64,000 nt of DNA from Phylloscopus collybita (GCA_027886175.1 JAJNNQ010000010.1:4188001-4252000); one strand, 5' to 3'; counted from the stretch's first letter, positions 25,293 through 38,929 are shown. The notes: generated by a model from the sequence alone, not told the origin. A program made the numbers and translations.

Positions 25293-28200
25293 CCTTCCTT
25301 TTTATTTCTCCTTCCCCCAATATTTTCTGCTTGCCTGCCTCCTTTAAGTCTTTGTTTTGCGCTAACTGCATCTGAACTCCCTTGGACTTGGTGGTGCAGG
25401 CCTACAACAGAGCAGAATACACAAATGTAATCCCAATAATGAACAAGAATGAAGGAAATATTGAGCACTGTATCACATCCAGTTTTAATTAAAAGTATCA
25501 CAAGCAGATTTATGTCCGGCATAACTTCTCCTGCTGTTTCCAGGTTGTATTTATCTTCTAATTTAATTGTTTTTCAGTGCCTTTTATGAAAGCTGCCTCC
25601 TGACCAGTGATAATGCTGCATTTTAATACTTTATCTGAGTTTGCTTTCAAGGAGTTTCCCGCTTTTTGGATTTTTACTCAATTTGACATCTTTCCGAGAG
25701 CTGGCAGAAGCAATGTGCAGCTTGATGCTTCAAAATATGAAATCATTGGAAGGTAGGGAAAGAGCCTTTCTTCAGCTGACTCTTATTATGAACTCACTGC
25801 TGGGGCTGAGACTCCAAATCAGCAAATAGCATCCCATTAAGGTCAAAGAGCCTGTTGAAGAGTGTGAGGCTGGATGAGAAAAAGACAAAGTAGGGGACCT
25901 TCCCCTCTAAGGTGTTGCAGAAAACCTATTTGAAAGTCTAATATTTGAATTTGTTTGAGAATACAGTTATTTTTTTTTAATTTGGATGAACTTAAAGCTT
26001 CAATCTTCCAGCATTTCTTCCAATGTTCAGCCAAAATATACCAGAAGTGATAACGGTTCCCTTTTACCACTGAGAGATTAATAATCTCCTAATTTCTATG
26101 TTTTCCTTTCTTTCTGTCTTCAGGGATCTCTGGAAGCTAAATAAGAAAAAAGGTATTTTACTGTAAGCTTTTCTGCAGTTTGACAGGTGGGAAGTAGGGA
26201 AAGAAACTGCTTTTCATAAGAAAACAGCAGAGCTAAAATTAAAAGTAGGACTTGGCTCTTAACAACTCTAAATTACTAGACAATTTGAAACCCACATTTC
26301 ACTGCTTGACTTTTTGCTTGGGGAAGTCAAACCAGAACCCCAAACACATCCATTCTCAAACCTTGGGAGATTTCACATCCCGATCTGAGCTTTCCAACAT
26401 GCTCCCAGTTCTGATTAATGCATACCAAACCTACTCTGTTATAAAGTCAAATCAATGCCAAATGTGGTGGTGATTTTTTGATAGGGAACAAGCGACATCC
26501 ACCAATATATTTAACACAGGTCAGTAGACAGCCTACAGTCATGACAGTCTTGAACTAGTGACCTAGAAATGAAAGACTCCTTAATCCCTTTACCAAATCC
26601 TAAACCACTCAATTCCTGCCCCACCTCAGCAGCCAAGGTCTTTTATAGATGTGCTGGAGGGTAATATGTAAGCCAGCAGAGTGTAAATTAAAGAGGAAAA
26701 AAAAAAATGCTCTACTTGCAATAACATCGTAATTGTGGAATTTGAGAAAATAAGGGACTCAGGAGAGGTCTTCAGTCAGCTTGTCTCAAATTCAGTGCAA
26801 ATTTATTCTGAGAATATTTTGGCACCTGCAAGCAGCCCAAAACTTTTATAAGCATCATAGCAAGGGAAAAGTGATGCAAGTGAAAGACTGCAGATAGACT
26901 CAGAAAAAGGTCTTGATTGTTCATCTGACCTGTTGGCTTCCTCTGCTGCTGCATGAGTTTACTTCTATGACTAACTCCACTGATTCCCATGACGACATTA
27001 GGAAGTCTCAGTGGCATACAACTGGAGGGTTTAATCTACAGGGATGAGACTCATGCCTCAGAAAAAGAAGAACAGAAGCCACAGACATCCATCTCATAAA
27101 TCCTGTGTTGTTTAATCTGGTTTCTTCATCTTTGTCTTGGGATTGTCATAAGAAGAGGTTCTTGTGTTTTCTTACTCCTTCTCACAGGTCCTGACAAGAG
27201 GAACCATGAGAAAAATATTCATTTCGGAAGCTGTTTCCAGTAACATAACAGAAACTTAAAAAAGGAGTGGGTTTGAATTCTAATTGAATTCAAAGCTACA
27301 CAGCACAGACCAACAACAGCAAACTCTGTGCCTGTACAGTTGGAATTTTGCTGCCAAATGTGGTTAAACAGTTTTTCACTTTTCCCCAAAACATGAACAT
27401 TGTCTAAGTAGAAAAGTATTTCCATTTGTAGAAGGGACTTTTTTTCATTTTGTACATCTGCAGGCATAAAAGGACCATAATAGACCACAAATTAGATCCG
27501 GGAACTGAAATAAGCTCAGCTTGTAACTGAGACCACAGGTCTGTAAAAAAAACTATAGCATCATTTTTGGGTGAGCTCTTTTTTTCTTTTCTTGTTTGTT
27601 TGCGTTATTTTTTTTTTATGGCAAAGCAAATGAAAACTCATTTTATATTCAAATATGACACCATCTGTTCCCTGAGTTAGAAAAACTGGGTGAACTGATC
27701 CAATATACATTGTGCTAGAAGGAGGGGAACAAATGCAGAAATATCTCTTTCTCTCATCTCCTGTTTTGTGTCCCACTGTTCCATGACTTGACCACAAAGG
27801 ACTTGCAGATGGCACATGGAGATATTTTTTTTTTCTTCCTCTGTTTGATCTGGTCCTCCCATTCTTCTGGGCTAGAATTTTCCCTTTCTCAATGTGATCT
27901 GCTGTCTGTCTCCTTTCCCCCCTCCCCCAAAAAAGCCTTGTTAATGCTTTTCCCCTGAGGTGATGGAGAGCAGATCAGTAGGACCTATTGCCACAGTCCT
28001 GTGGCAGGCTTAGTCTGAGAGAGGTGATGCTGTTGGGCATGAAGGAGAGGTGGTTGGTCGCTGGAGACACATCTCACTGCTGTTTGTGTTCACGTCCCCC
28101 ACTCCTCACATGCTCCTATGTAATGTAGGCACTACCTCCAGGAATGGCTTGGACCAGGACAGTGACCAGATGCTGAAAGTCCCACCCCCCCCATGTCTTC

Positions 28201-30589
28201 TGGATCAGTCCTATGAACAACCTTTTTATATTTAACTCTTTATTTGTAACCATGAAAAGAACAGAGCAGCTCCCTTACAATCACCTGAAGCACTGGACAA
28301 CAACGGGTGATAATTAAATAAATGGAGGAAAAGTCCAAGCAAAAAACTGCCATGTATGGAAATCCCTGGGAATGTGGAAAATATTCTAGATTGCTTTAAA
28401 GCTCATCAGTTGAAACAGCATGAAGAAAAGTTCCTGCAAAAACCTCTACCCCCTACTCCCCTCTACAATGAGCCAGAAAAAGAAGAGTCCCTTAGCTAAC
28501 CTGAGCCTGACAATGGCTGGTTGTGAGGCATATGTTAAACAATTTTGGGTTAACATGGGCAAAGGAAATCAGCTATGAAACTGTATTAAGGAAACATGAG
28601 ACCACTGTAATCTGCATAAAAATAAATTTGGGTATATTCCCAACACACAATCGCACTGTGGAATTGCAGGAAGTGGGCTAACGGGAGGGAAACTTTGCTT
28701 TCCCTAAAGAAAACCTACTTGGGATTATTTTTTTTGTGTGTGTGGAAATAAAGCTACTTTCATATTCCTCTCATATTGCTGTCCTGTTTTTGGAGTTGAG
28801 TGAATAGTTTGGATTAAATAATTTCCTCCATGAAATGAACCTTCTATTATTATTGCTCAAAGACTGTTCATAACATGCTGAGGTTTCCTGTGTTTACTCT
28901 TAATTTCTAATTGTTCAACAGCTTGAAATTATATGTGTGTATTCCTCTAAGGATTGATGAGGGTTTGGGTTGAGTGTTTATGGCATTGGAGCTCTATCAG
29001 TTATTGTAACAAGCTCCTTCACTTTTCACCTTTTCCATGGCCCCTTCTGGAAGGGCTGTGCCACTGGAGATCCCAGAAACAGAGCAAATCCAATAATAAT
29101 TCCTGTTGGGGTGGGCTCTGGAGAAGGTGATGCAAAGAAGAAAAAGGCTGTGTGAGCTTTCTCCTTAGCTCACTGGAGTGGGGAACACTTCCTTTGAGCA
29201 GGGACCATCACCCAAGGGGACCTTTTGTCCCTCTCCAGGGCTGTCCCCTGGCTGGAAGGCAGCAGGCTGCTGCAACACAGGTTTCCCAGTTTGCAGGAAA
29301 CAGGTTTGGTTTTTGTTATCCTTTTGGCTTTACTCCCACTTGAACAGCAACCAACATTTTTTAAAACTTGGAGCAAGGCAAGGCCTCCTATGTTTCCTCC
29401 TGGGAAAACCTTGGGGCTAATGGGGTGGTCATGCTGGGTGCCACCACTGCTGGCCAGGCTCTGGTAGCATGGGACACTGCCATGGGACACTGTGGGGACC
29501 ACCTGGGCTCTTGGGGACTTTGCCTGGGCCATCCCTTGCTCCAGCCATGTAGTTCAGATCCTGGCTGACTGGCTAATTCATCATTATTTTTGCCCTGACA
29601 AAATTCCCATCAGGAAAAAAAAGGAGCTCCATGGGTTCAGTAGCTTGGTGGCACATCAGGTGCTCAAGAAAACTGAGATTTTGCTAGTTTTGCTGCTAAA
29701 ATCAAAGTTCTTTGAACAGTTCCAGAGTGCTCTTTTAGGTACACCTCTGATCCCACCTGCCAAGGATTCAGGCAGGGCTCCTATGGTATCCCACCTTGAA
29801 GAAGAAGAGAACTTATCTCAAAAAATATATTCCCACTGCAGCTGTGCAAAAGCAGGCATGAGCCCTATCACCCTTCTGGGAGCAGTTATTTCACACAGGG
29901 GAAAAAAGAGGGAGCAGAGGGAAATTATTATTTCAGCAAGAAATGTGTCTAATACTTTTGGTCCTTGAGTCACTGAGGTTGCCAGCTGGGTGTTTGCTGA
30001 AGGAAGAGAACAGTAAAATACAGAGCAGGACAAGGAAGGACAAAACTTGGCTAAAAGCAAATCCAAGCTTTTCATGTTGTAAATTTGGAGGAAGGCATGC
30101 AGTCCCCTCCTTCCTTCCCCACCACTCACACACACAAAACAACCTGAAGCTTGTAGTTAAGAAAATAAACTGCAGAGAAAGCCCCTGAAGGGCCTTGGCA
30201 GCAAACTGTTCCCACTAAACTGGGAATCTGCACACTCATAGTCTGAAATAAATTAAGATACTGGGGGGTGGAGGGGAGGAAGAAAGGAAGGGAGGGGGAG
30301 AAGACAGGGGAAAATCAACAGCTCTGGGGTGAAACACAGGTTGATGCTGCCTCATCATTTTTAAACCTAAAATAAAACAAGCAAATTTTCTTTAACTGCA
30401 GGTCAAAATAAAAGGGGAAAAAAAGTTTCTTCCCTCATCTGTTCACGGTAATTACTAACAGAACTCAGCCCCTGCCAGCTGCAGAGTTCATGGATAAATG
30501 GAGGGACACATTATTCTCTCTCTCTGGGATCAAAAAACTCAAACTTTGTATCTCAATTTGCCAGTGGTATGTCTTTCATATACTCCTGC
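23531..30589. other. Long non-coding stretch
   Basis: No gene was recognised across about 7 kb. A 40-T homopolymer at 25253-25292 is listed separately. Shorter T or A runs occur near 26700, 27608 and 27825, and a purine-rich G/A patch lies at about 30265-30305. The 158-codon plus frame at 29492-29968 has no family resemblance and sits in a GC-richer segment (29150-29570), which lengthens chance frames. Confidence 0.5.
25253..25292. repeat. Poly-T homopolymer, 40 T
   Basis: A pure run of 40 T is followed by CCTTCCTTTTTATTTCTCC. Several frames on both strands run through it and give poly-Phe or poly-Lys; these are artefacts of the run. It could mark the tail of an old minus-strand retroposed copy, but no recognisable body lies to its right. 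Confidence 0.9.
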
Positions 30590-30790
30590 AAAGTCATTTC
30601 ACTGGGCTGTTCAGTCGGGACTTTTTCATCAGACAAAAATTGTGATGTTTGCAGGCTTTCAAGTTTATTTTAAGTTTGCTTCTGAATGAGAAACATGACT
30701 CCTGCAATTTCCCAAACTTTTATTATGTCATTATAGCGCATTTATTATTGGATCTATCCACTTTCCTTGTTAGCAGCCAGTCCCAGCAGG
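30590..30790. promoter_or_regulatory. Candidate conserved non-coding element, AT-rich with HOX/CDX-like sites
   Basis: The block contains CACTGGGCTGTTCAGTCGGG near 30600, CAAACTTTTATTATGTCATT near 30713 and AGCGCATTTATTATTGGATC near 30735. TTTATTATG and CATTTATTATTGG resemble CDX/HOX-type sites, and isolated CpGs are kept. Frames here are short. The regulatory call is an inference from motif density. Confidence 0.3.
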
Positions 30791-31675
30791 GCGGGTTCAT
30801 GCTCTAACCCACAGACACTGGCTGCTCTGGATGCAATGGGGTGTGGAAGCCCTCTGGAGGTACCAAACCATGTGAATATTTGGGAAGAATGAGATGATAT
30901 TCACCAGGATACCTCAGCTATTCACTCTGTGATCCCAGTGCAGATTAGTAGGTGATTTTCCTGCATAAGTCACTTGTCCCATGGTGTGGCATTCCCTGGT
31001 TCATGAGCTGTTGGAGTGACAGTGGTGACAGACCTTGCTGAGCACGGTGTGCATCAACAAAGGGGAAAGTGACCATATCCTACTCCTGATATTTGCCATT
31101 GACTGTTTCTCAAGGCAGCTTTAGGGCCCCTTGCCAAGCACTTTGCCAACCTTTGCCTTGAAGTTTATTGAAGCTGACACAAATAAATTAATTGGGTGAA
31201 ACAAAGTTTGCTTGAAAGCCCCTGTGATTCAACAAGTTGATCGCACAGAAGAATCCACACCATCATACTGCTGAATATCTCCATGGATCAAAAAGTCCTT
31301 CCCTCACAGACAGCAATAGGTAATTCAGAGTCACAGGCTGTGCATGTGTGTGCAGGCACTGTTTCAGGCAAGGCAATGATGGGGTGTGTATTTGTGCTCT
31401 TTGTGAAGTTAAAGGATCACCCATGTCCCTTACAGGCTGTTTAGCAAGACCCAGAGACATGTGATTTCATCATGATCTGGTGGTAAAACAGATGATTTGC
31501 AGTGCTTTTTGAACCTCTCTGATGTGTGAGCAGGGAGGGCTTTTCTGCTGTAAAAGTAGTGGAGAGTGATGAATGAGAATTATGAGAATTTTTTAAGAAA
31601 ACCGTTACAGCATTTTTCAAAGCTGAAAGAAAAAGAAGGAGTAAGCACAGGAGTAGAGATCAAATCTAACTATTA

Positions 31676-31840
31676 CCTGTCTCACACTTGCTACATGCCC
31701 TTGGTCAGGGCCCCATGTGTTGGTTTCCTTACCATAAACCAGACAGGGTTATCTTCTTTCACTACCTTTCAGGACACTGGGAGGTTTAATTCATGTCTCC
31801 TTGCAAAACACTTTGACATCCTGGGGCAGAAATGCAAAGC
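31676..31840 (+). mobile_element. MIR-like CORE-SINE, core plus tail
   Basis: It follows the MIR order on the plus strand. TTGCTACATGCCCTTGGTCA corresponds to the 'gtgaccttgggcaagtca' core. TTGGTTTCCTTACCATAAAC corresponds to the 'cagtttcctcatctgtaaa' part. GGGTTATCTTCTTTCACTAC and TTTAATTCATGTCTCC follow, then CAAAACACTTTGACATCCT, like the 'gtaaagcgctttgagatcct' tail. Both core and tail are present, so this is the better preserved of the two MIR-like copies here. The family is long dead in birds, and preservation could reflect chance or co-option. Confidence 0.6.
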
Positions 31841-32459
31841 CTTTTTATGATTCAGGGTTTTATTCATTTTAGTGTTGAGGTGTTTTTTTGTGACACGTGC
31901 TAAAGACATGGCACTGTGGCTGGAAAGTGAACTCTCTCTGTCCCAGGAAGTCAGTCTGATGGACTGCAGCATTTCATTGATGCATTTTAATGTATACCTT
32001 TTATACCTTCACCACTCTGAAGTGGAAAACTGACATTATCTGGTCCGATCTCCTGCTTTCTTACTGGCTGATTACACAACAGAAGAGGCTAGGCCTGGGG
32101 CAGATCTGTTTTCTACACCTATTATACTGTTGCACAGTTGAAGTTCAGTTGTTAGCTGCTTTTAAAAACGACAAATGTGCTCTAATTTTAGAGCATCATA
32201 GCAATCATTGTTTTTATTTCAGTAGAGAGGAAAAGTGGAGGAAAAAAACAGCTTGGGACTTAATAAACACCTTAGCCTGCAGCCTTCGACTTTATTCATG
32301 AGGTTTTTTATCTTCTCTTCCAATCTCCATGCACTCACTGCATCTTCTTTACTGCATAGTCTTAAATTACCATTGCAAAGGTTATATGTTTATTTACAAA
32401 GAGCTGGCTATGAATGGTGATCCTAAAGGCGAGGAGGGTGTCTCATGGCAATAAACATC

Positions 32460-32700
32460 TCTTGCTCTCTTAAACACCAAGGCCAAATGAATAAGGTGAT
32501 GTTTAGTGCCTCAGACATATTATGGTTTATGGCTTCATTAACTACCTGACCTGTATTGTGTGCAAATTTCATCAAAGTGAGATGCATATTTATTCCCTGA
32601 GGTGGGCTGCCTGATAATGTTCTTATTCTTAAAGGAACAGCACAAGTAATTACTTACAATTAGTGTTGTGAAAGTAAGGGAATTTTGTGAGGCAAGGTAA
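32460..32700. promoter_or_regulatory. Candidate conserved non-coding element with a homeodomain palindrome
   Basis: The block includes CATATTATGGTTTATGGCTT near 32516, GATGCATATTTATTCCCTGA near 32581 and TGCCTGATAATGTTC near 32609. It also carries the perfect 12-bp palindrome AAGTAATTACTT at 32644-32655, followed at once by ACAATTAG. TAATTA is the core of many paired and Antennapedia-class homeodomain sites. The segment is AT-rich but not repetitive. I infer an enhancer; no conservation test was possible. Confidence 0.35.
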
Positions 32701-35700
32701 TTTCACATACCTGAAATTTCACTTAACAGAAAGAAGACAGTAGCTGCACAATGAATATTTATACTTGGGTGAAATTGAAAGTACATGTATATGGCTTTTC
32801 TTGATTCTTTGCAGCATAAGGGATAATTCTAGTTATTTAAGTAACTAAAAAAAAAAACCCAAAACCAGCCCTTTTTGGATAAATTTTTTTGGGGTGCGTG
32901 TAGTTCTCTTTGCCAGAGCTGAATCAGGTATTTAGGATCAACTGAATGTGAAGTTTAAAGTGTTCAAATTTCTTGCCCCATCCCATGCCCTCTCCTTTGC
33001 CTTTTGCTCCATACAGTTTTAGTTTATCCTAGGAGCTGTATTTAATTTCCCTACAGGGTGCTGGGGATATTATTATCATTGTGGGTTTTTAAAAGTATAA
33101 TTGTAGAACACAGATCCGCAGCAGACTGTGGTTACACTGGAAACCTGAATTTCAGTCTACCATCTGACTGGAGGCCAGTTTTCCTGGAGCACAAAGTGCA
33201 TCTTGGGGTGGTTTCAAACAGAGATGTTGGGATGAGGGTTTCCATGTTATAAGAGGGATTATTGCTCATGAAACAACTGCAGCCAATGCAAAGAGCTCTG
33301 TGTGCCTCAGAAGTGAGTGCACTGCCTTCTCTGCACGTGTGGAAGATACCCCATGGCCACAGTAGTGTTTGTTTGCAGGGTTAATAAAAACACAGCTTTG
33401 TATTCATCTGTCTTACTGCAATGGAGGTGTTTCCTAAAGCCTTGAAGGATGCTTCTGGTGTTTGCAATGACCAGCTTTGACTTTGCTGGTGGGTCAAAGG
33501 TAGCTGGAATATACGTGGCCCTTCGGTAGCTTTATGTGGCCTTTCCACTCCAGGATCAGCCAAAACAACATGTGCTGTCTGTCCAGTAACATGATCACAG
33601 CTCTCAGCCCTTACATTTCCATCAGGCCTGAGCCTACTCTTCTTGTTGTTCCAGGTTGCATTTCTAATTCTATCAGACCAGGAAAAAAAGACACTGGAAA
33701 CAACCATGCTCAGAGGAGAAGTTGGTGGCTGACTGACTGCAGGAGACAGCTCCATGGAGTCCTGCTGAAAGGACTTCTTGAGAGTTGCATTTAAAGTTTA
33801 ACCATAAATATATGATGTATTTTGCCATGTGCACTGACTTAACCAGAGAATGTCATGGAGATAATTCTGAGCAATTGGATGTCTGTGGTCTAACCACCAG
33901 CAATAGCTGAGCACATGATGAATGGCCTATGGTCAAAGTACATATCCTGAACATGGGGAAGCACAGTTTAAGCTGCTGTTCCTCTGTGGTAAAGTTGTTC
34001 TGTGGCACAAGAAAGTTTCCTTGTTCTGTGAATGTTTGCTTTCCAGCTACTGTAGAAAGAAAACTTTAGCAATTAAGTCGAGGGGGGGAAAAATTTTCTT
34101 TCTCATGTGCACAGATTTCCCAGATGGCAACTTGAGCTTCAGCCTAGGACAGGATAGTGATCCCTACAATCCATGACACCCTCTCAGCAAAGCAGCTCAC
34201 CCATCTTTCAGATGGAAGGGACCCATCTCTCTTGCAACAGGGTCAGAACATGCTTTTTAGCAAAGGCAGGATGAAAATTCCTGCAGGCATTCACTGCAAG
34301 CGAGCTGAGGCTCCAGTGACTGTTTGCTGGATGCTTGGCATTCTTCGTATTTGACATCCCCTGACAGTTTTCCAGGGGTCAAGCACAGCATGTGCTTGGC
34401 CTCATGTGTCCATTTGGTCTCTTGCTAGTTTCTTCCTGGGAATAAGCTCTGGATCTCATGTAGGAGGTTTTTGATTTGGTAGTTGGCTCTAAACACCATT
34501 TGTTTCTGGTAGCAGTGGCCAGACTGTCTCCATTCCTCCAAGGGGTTGAAATGTGATTGCTAGGCAATGAGCATGCCATAGGGGAAAACAAAATGAAAGA
34601 GGGAGGCCTGCAGATGGAAATTTTCCCTGGATATCTTGGAACCAAAAGCAACTCCAAGCCACCTTGCCTCAGTATCTATCTGTCTTCAGTGACTACTGCT
34701 TCATCACTCCCTTCTTTCTGGCAAAGGACTTCAACAGATAATAGTCCTGGCCTGGAGAGAAAAAATACTTGCCCCAATCCTGCTGATACATATGGAACCA
34801 GCTTTTCACAATTTTATCATGCATCTAGGAAACTTCCTGTATTTTTGGTGCTGCTACTTTAACTCTATCTGAATAATTTTTTTTTTTTTTGCGCAATTTC
34901 CTAAAATGCATGAAATTGAATAAAAAACCTCTAAACAATTAGCTAGGTCAGATGCAGTATCTATAATAGACATAGAAATAATTCAGAACTTTCTCTATTC
35001 CTTATAGCTGAAATGATATTTTTTCTCATTTTGTTAACAAATAAACACAACAAGAAAGACAGAGCCATACAGAGAACAGAAAAGCTCCTTGTTTGGACAG
35101 AAATTTATAGCATTTTCTCACAGTTAACATCCAAACTGGGAAAATTTGCTTTATTTTTTCTACTGCCATCAGTTTCAAAAACGATCTAAATTGTGAAGCT
35201 AAGGGAAGTTTTTTTTTTAAGGACTCAGAACAGATTTTAAACTTCAGTGTGCTCTGCCTTAGTGTAGCTTCTCCCAGTACAGCTGAATATTGGCACCAGT
35301 ATTGCAGATACTAAATAACCCCCAATACTTTTTTAGCATTCAAAAGTACATAAAAGGCAAAAGCAAAAAGAGGGGGGAAACCCCAACCCCCCAAAAACCA
35401 AACAAAAGAAAAGGGAAGGACAAACAGCAAAGGAAGGAATGAGAAGAGTGATATGCCTCAGTAAGAGATAAAGGTTTACAAGGGCAAGGACAAATTTAGA
35501 CAGACAGTGTAGAAAGCCAATGAAAGAAAAAACATGTGATCATCAAAACTGTAATGTCAGCATTGACCTGGCCAAGTAAGTAGAGAAAACAGCTTGTGAG
35601 TGTTTGAGAAGTCCCAAACCTGTTAAACTTCTTCCTCGAAAAGTGCACTTTCTGACTTTCAAGTTATTCAACCTTTCACCTGTTAGGCTTTTGCCCTCAA

Positions 35701-37779
35701 CCTTGACTCCTGCTATTTGTGTAGTGTGTTAGTAACTGAGGTTAGAAATCTAAAAGAGGCTAAGTAAACGTGGAGGAAGAAAACTCCAGAAGTCTGCAAA
35801 AATTCAGAAACTTGAATTACATGCAGCTTTTATTTTCCCATAAGTGTTATTCAATCTGTGGGAAAAAAAGGTTTGTCATTCCTTAGCAGCTTTGTTCAAT
35901 CTAATTTAATGGGTTTTCAGTTAATAAAAATGGTCTAGGCATGAGATTTGGGCAAAATAAATAAATCAGACCTTGGGGGCTATGTTGCAAAAAGTAACAG
36001 AGAAAAAAGCAGGAAACAAGTTTGAAACCATGTTATGGTAAGAAATTACACTGATGGGAAGATTCTGATTTCCAAAGACCAACTTTTGATGTGGGGAGAG
36101 CCCACAGGATCTGGATCTCAGCTGTTTTAAATGGTTACATGTAGGGGACCTGTTGCACTCTGTCCACTGACCTGGGGACAATCCTCAAAGTTGTGCCTTA
36201 CGCCACCACAGTGTCTGAGGGAGCAGATCTGTAGAACCAGACCCACAAATGACATTTTTCGCCACAATTTGCTGTCATTCTGCCTTCTGTTATGCCACAG
36301 GGGGTCACCCAGGACAAATGTACCTGTCTTTCACGAGTTCCCCACAGGCTCATATGTAGTCAGAGATGTGCACGCAGCAGCAAATGTACTTAGAAAGTAT
36401 TTCTAAACCTAAGTCTGTGGTGGAGGCAAACAAAATTTCTCATCAGAGGAGGTTTGTCAGCATCTCATCTCCCAGTTAACAGTGCTTCTTCCCTGAGATG
36501 CCAAATTCTTCAAAAAAAAAAGGGTTGATGAAACTGGTACACTGCTCTACTTCAATACTTTCCAAAAACTCTTATGTTGCCTGGAACAAACTTTGTTGTT
36601 TTGTTTGTAATGTAAGTTAAGTTAAGGAAAATTTCATGTGGTAAAAAAACATACAGAATTAGAAGGGAAGCTAAATCCTCTTCTCCTTAGTGAATGTGTG
36701 GAATTTTGGTGTCTAAAAATATTGGCTATTTAACCTTTAGTCTTGGCTTGAGGTAGGAAAGCTTTTCTAAATGTCATATTTACACATGGAATGGAAAAAA
36801 CATTTCCTGTCTTGATCTAAATTGTGAGTTATGTGTACGGAAATGTTGTGGGTACTTTTGTGGATTCTCTCTCCATTAGAGCTTGTATGCAGTTTTGACA
36901 TTACATCAGGGGCTGGACTGAGCACAGACTAAACCAATCCCAGGAAAACAAATGCTACTGGACCATCTGAAGATTTTATAAAGTGATAAAATGCCCCTGG
37001 AGGGATAATGAGTCTTGAGAAAATTCATTTCTACTAAGATTTCAAAGTCAGACTACCAGAAAATAACCTCCAGTCCACTGAACTCCGAGATTTTCATTCT
37101 CTTTCTGATGTTTATGCAAACAAATTATTTTTGACCATGCTGAGACCAAATATTCTCCTATTCTACTTACTGTATTCCCCTAGACACTTGTTTTATTTCT
37201 TTATTTACACTGAACGGTGAAGATTTGAAGTATAAATCACTTGCTGATCTAGTACATGATGATGGAGTTCTTAATAGATGGTTTGCAGATAAGCATAGGC
37301 ACCTATCTGGACAAAATAGGGTCATCTCAAGGATAACCATCAGGGCTTGTATATCAAGACAGTCCAGGTAAGGATAAGTGTACTTGTGGGGAGACCCACA
37401 GTAAGTGCAACCTTTGTGGCAGGGAGAAGAAATTCGTTGTCGAGTTTTGCACGAGCTGGAAGGTGCTGCAGAAAACAGATTTTTCTGTGTCCCAAGGAGG
37501 AATAATGACAGTAAGTGAGCTGCTGGTTCATGCAGATGTGCTCTTTTACTGTAAGGTCACTGCAGGATAGACCAAAGGCTGGATATTGCTGAGGGAAAAT
37601 GCTGTGAATGACCAGCAGCCCAGGAGGTTAGACCTGGGCCTTGCAGCCATCTCTCTGTAACCAGGAGATTGCATGAAAAGCTTTTGAATAAGTTCCTGCC
37701 AGACTCTTAGACTTTGCCTTAACTAGGCATTGTTTGAACATGCTAGCTCACACTTTCTGATTAAAAGCTTTGAGGTGAA
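32701..37779. other. Non-coding stretch, nothing recognised
   Basis: About 5 kb without a recognised gene. Simple-sequence patches are an A run near 32847, a T run near 34878, a T run near 35210, and an A/C-rich patch at about 35370-35415 (GGGGGGAAACCCCAACCCCC followed by CAAAAACCAAAC). Frames up to 124 codons (33381-33755 minus) show no recognisable domain. Confidence 0.5.
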
Positions 37780-37846
37780 GCCTTAGTTCCATTTAAAGTT
37801 AATGGCAAAATTCTCACTGACTTTTCTGGAACCAGGATGCAACATC
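37780..37846. repeat. Remnant of an old palindromic repeat (CCATTGAAGTCAATGG type)
   Basis: The order GTTCCATTTAAAGTTAATGG, CAAAATTCTCACTGAC, TTTTCTGGAACCAGGAT follows a palindromic motif I remember as widespread in bird and reptile DNA (ccattgaagtcaatgg, caaaactcccattgac, ttcaatggagccaggat). The two halves still pair imperfectly around CAAAATTCTC. A second copy lies at 51190-51295. The database name is not known to me. Confidence 0.45.
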
Positions 37847-37904
37847 TTTGTGTGAACAAACCCATGTTTCTTACTTGTCCACACTAGATAGACTATTAAA
37901 TCAA

Positions 37905-37932
37905 GATTTATAGAATGTGATTTATAGAATGT
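37905..37932 (+). repeat. Perfect 14-bp tandem duplication
   Basis: GATTTATAGAATGT is repeated exactly twice, head to tail (37905-37918 and 37919-37932), with one further base of the next unit. It is a recent small duplication or the seed of a minisatellite. Confidence 0.9.
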
Positions 37933-38504
37933 GTTGCCCAGCTACACTGATGTGTATTTTTAATTTTTAAACTCCTTTGTTTTTCCAAGGCATGTAGGTC
38001 ACATCCATCCTCAAACCTCCTACTCCAACACACATGTACATCAATTAAAAAAACCCCAAAACTTTAAAAATCGATAAAATAGGCAAACTCTCTGTCACAT
38101 GTATGAAGTCTTGCTCCTCTGTCTTAAAATGATTGGGACAGATACATAGTAACTGATTTTCCTTATCCAGACCCATAATGTCATTGATATTCAGTAAGCC
38201 ATTAAAACCAGCTCAGGGAGTGGGGTAAATGGCAGATTTTACCTTGAAGAATTGGGAAACTCTAGGGACATCCACCTAAACAAAGACACCTAAGACAAAT
38301 AGAGGATTTTACTTCAGAAGGTATCATCCAAAATAAGACCATACTCATAACTCAAGCCAGGAGGCAATCAAAGTTGTGGTGGAGAATGTTTGAAATTTGT
38401 TGACACACAAACAGGTCCAGCCAAAATTTTGCAGGAAAGAGACCTGGATAATGCTCTGTGTGATATTTTAACATTTCTAAACTATGAAAGTGATCACCTT
38501 GCAC

Positions 38505-38529
38505 AAAAAAAAAAAAAAAAAAAAAAAAA
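38505..38529. repeat. Poly-A homopolymer, 25 A
   Basis: A pure A run is followed by GGTGCTTCTAAAAG. No recognisable retroposed body lies upstream, so it may be simple slippage. Frames crossing it are artefacts. Confidence 0.9.
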
Positions 38530-38929
38530 GGTGCTTCTAAAAGAACAGCTGCAGACAAAATAATGGTATGTATTTAAGGGGAAAAGTAGAAAAAGAAAGT
38601 AGAAAATGAGGCTGAGCAAAATCCTAAGCTGCACTGGGGGTGGGGGGATTCCCCTTCCCTCTCTTTGGATTAGGACCCAGTTTTCACAAAGGGAAACTAA
38701 TAATTTATGTACTTTCAGTGCTCATAAAGGAAAACCCATTTGATGCTGCCATCAAATTATTGGGTGGAAGTGAGAAAAAGGCCAGCTGGGAGGGCAGCCA
38801 TGGCTGGGGTGCTGTGGAAACACAGCCCCATCTGCCCAAGCATCCTGTTAGCTGGGGGTAAAAGTCATCCCCTGCAGTTACTGTTTAACAGTGTCCAGAG
38901 AGGGAATGTGAACCACACAGGGAAATCCC

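Noticed and set aside
25047..25522. Frames with poly-Phe or poly-Lys stretches
   Set aside because: They run through the 40-T homopolymer; homopolymer translation explains the length.
29492..29968. 158-codon plus-strand open frame
   Set aside because: It lies in a locally GC-richer segment that lengthens chance frames, overlaps other frames on both strands, and resembles no known family.
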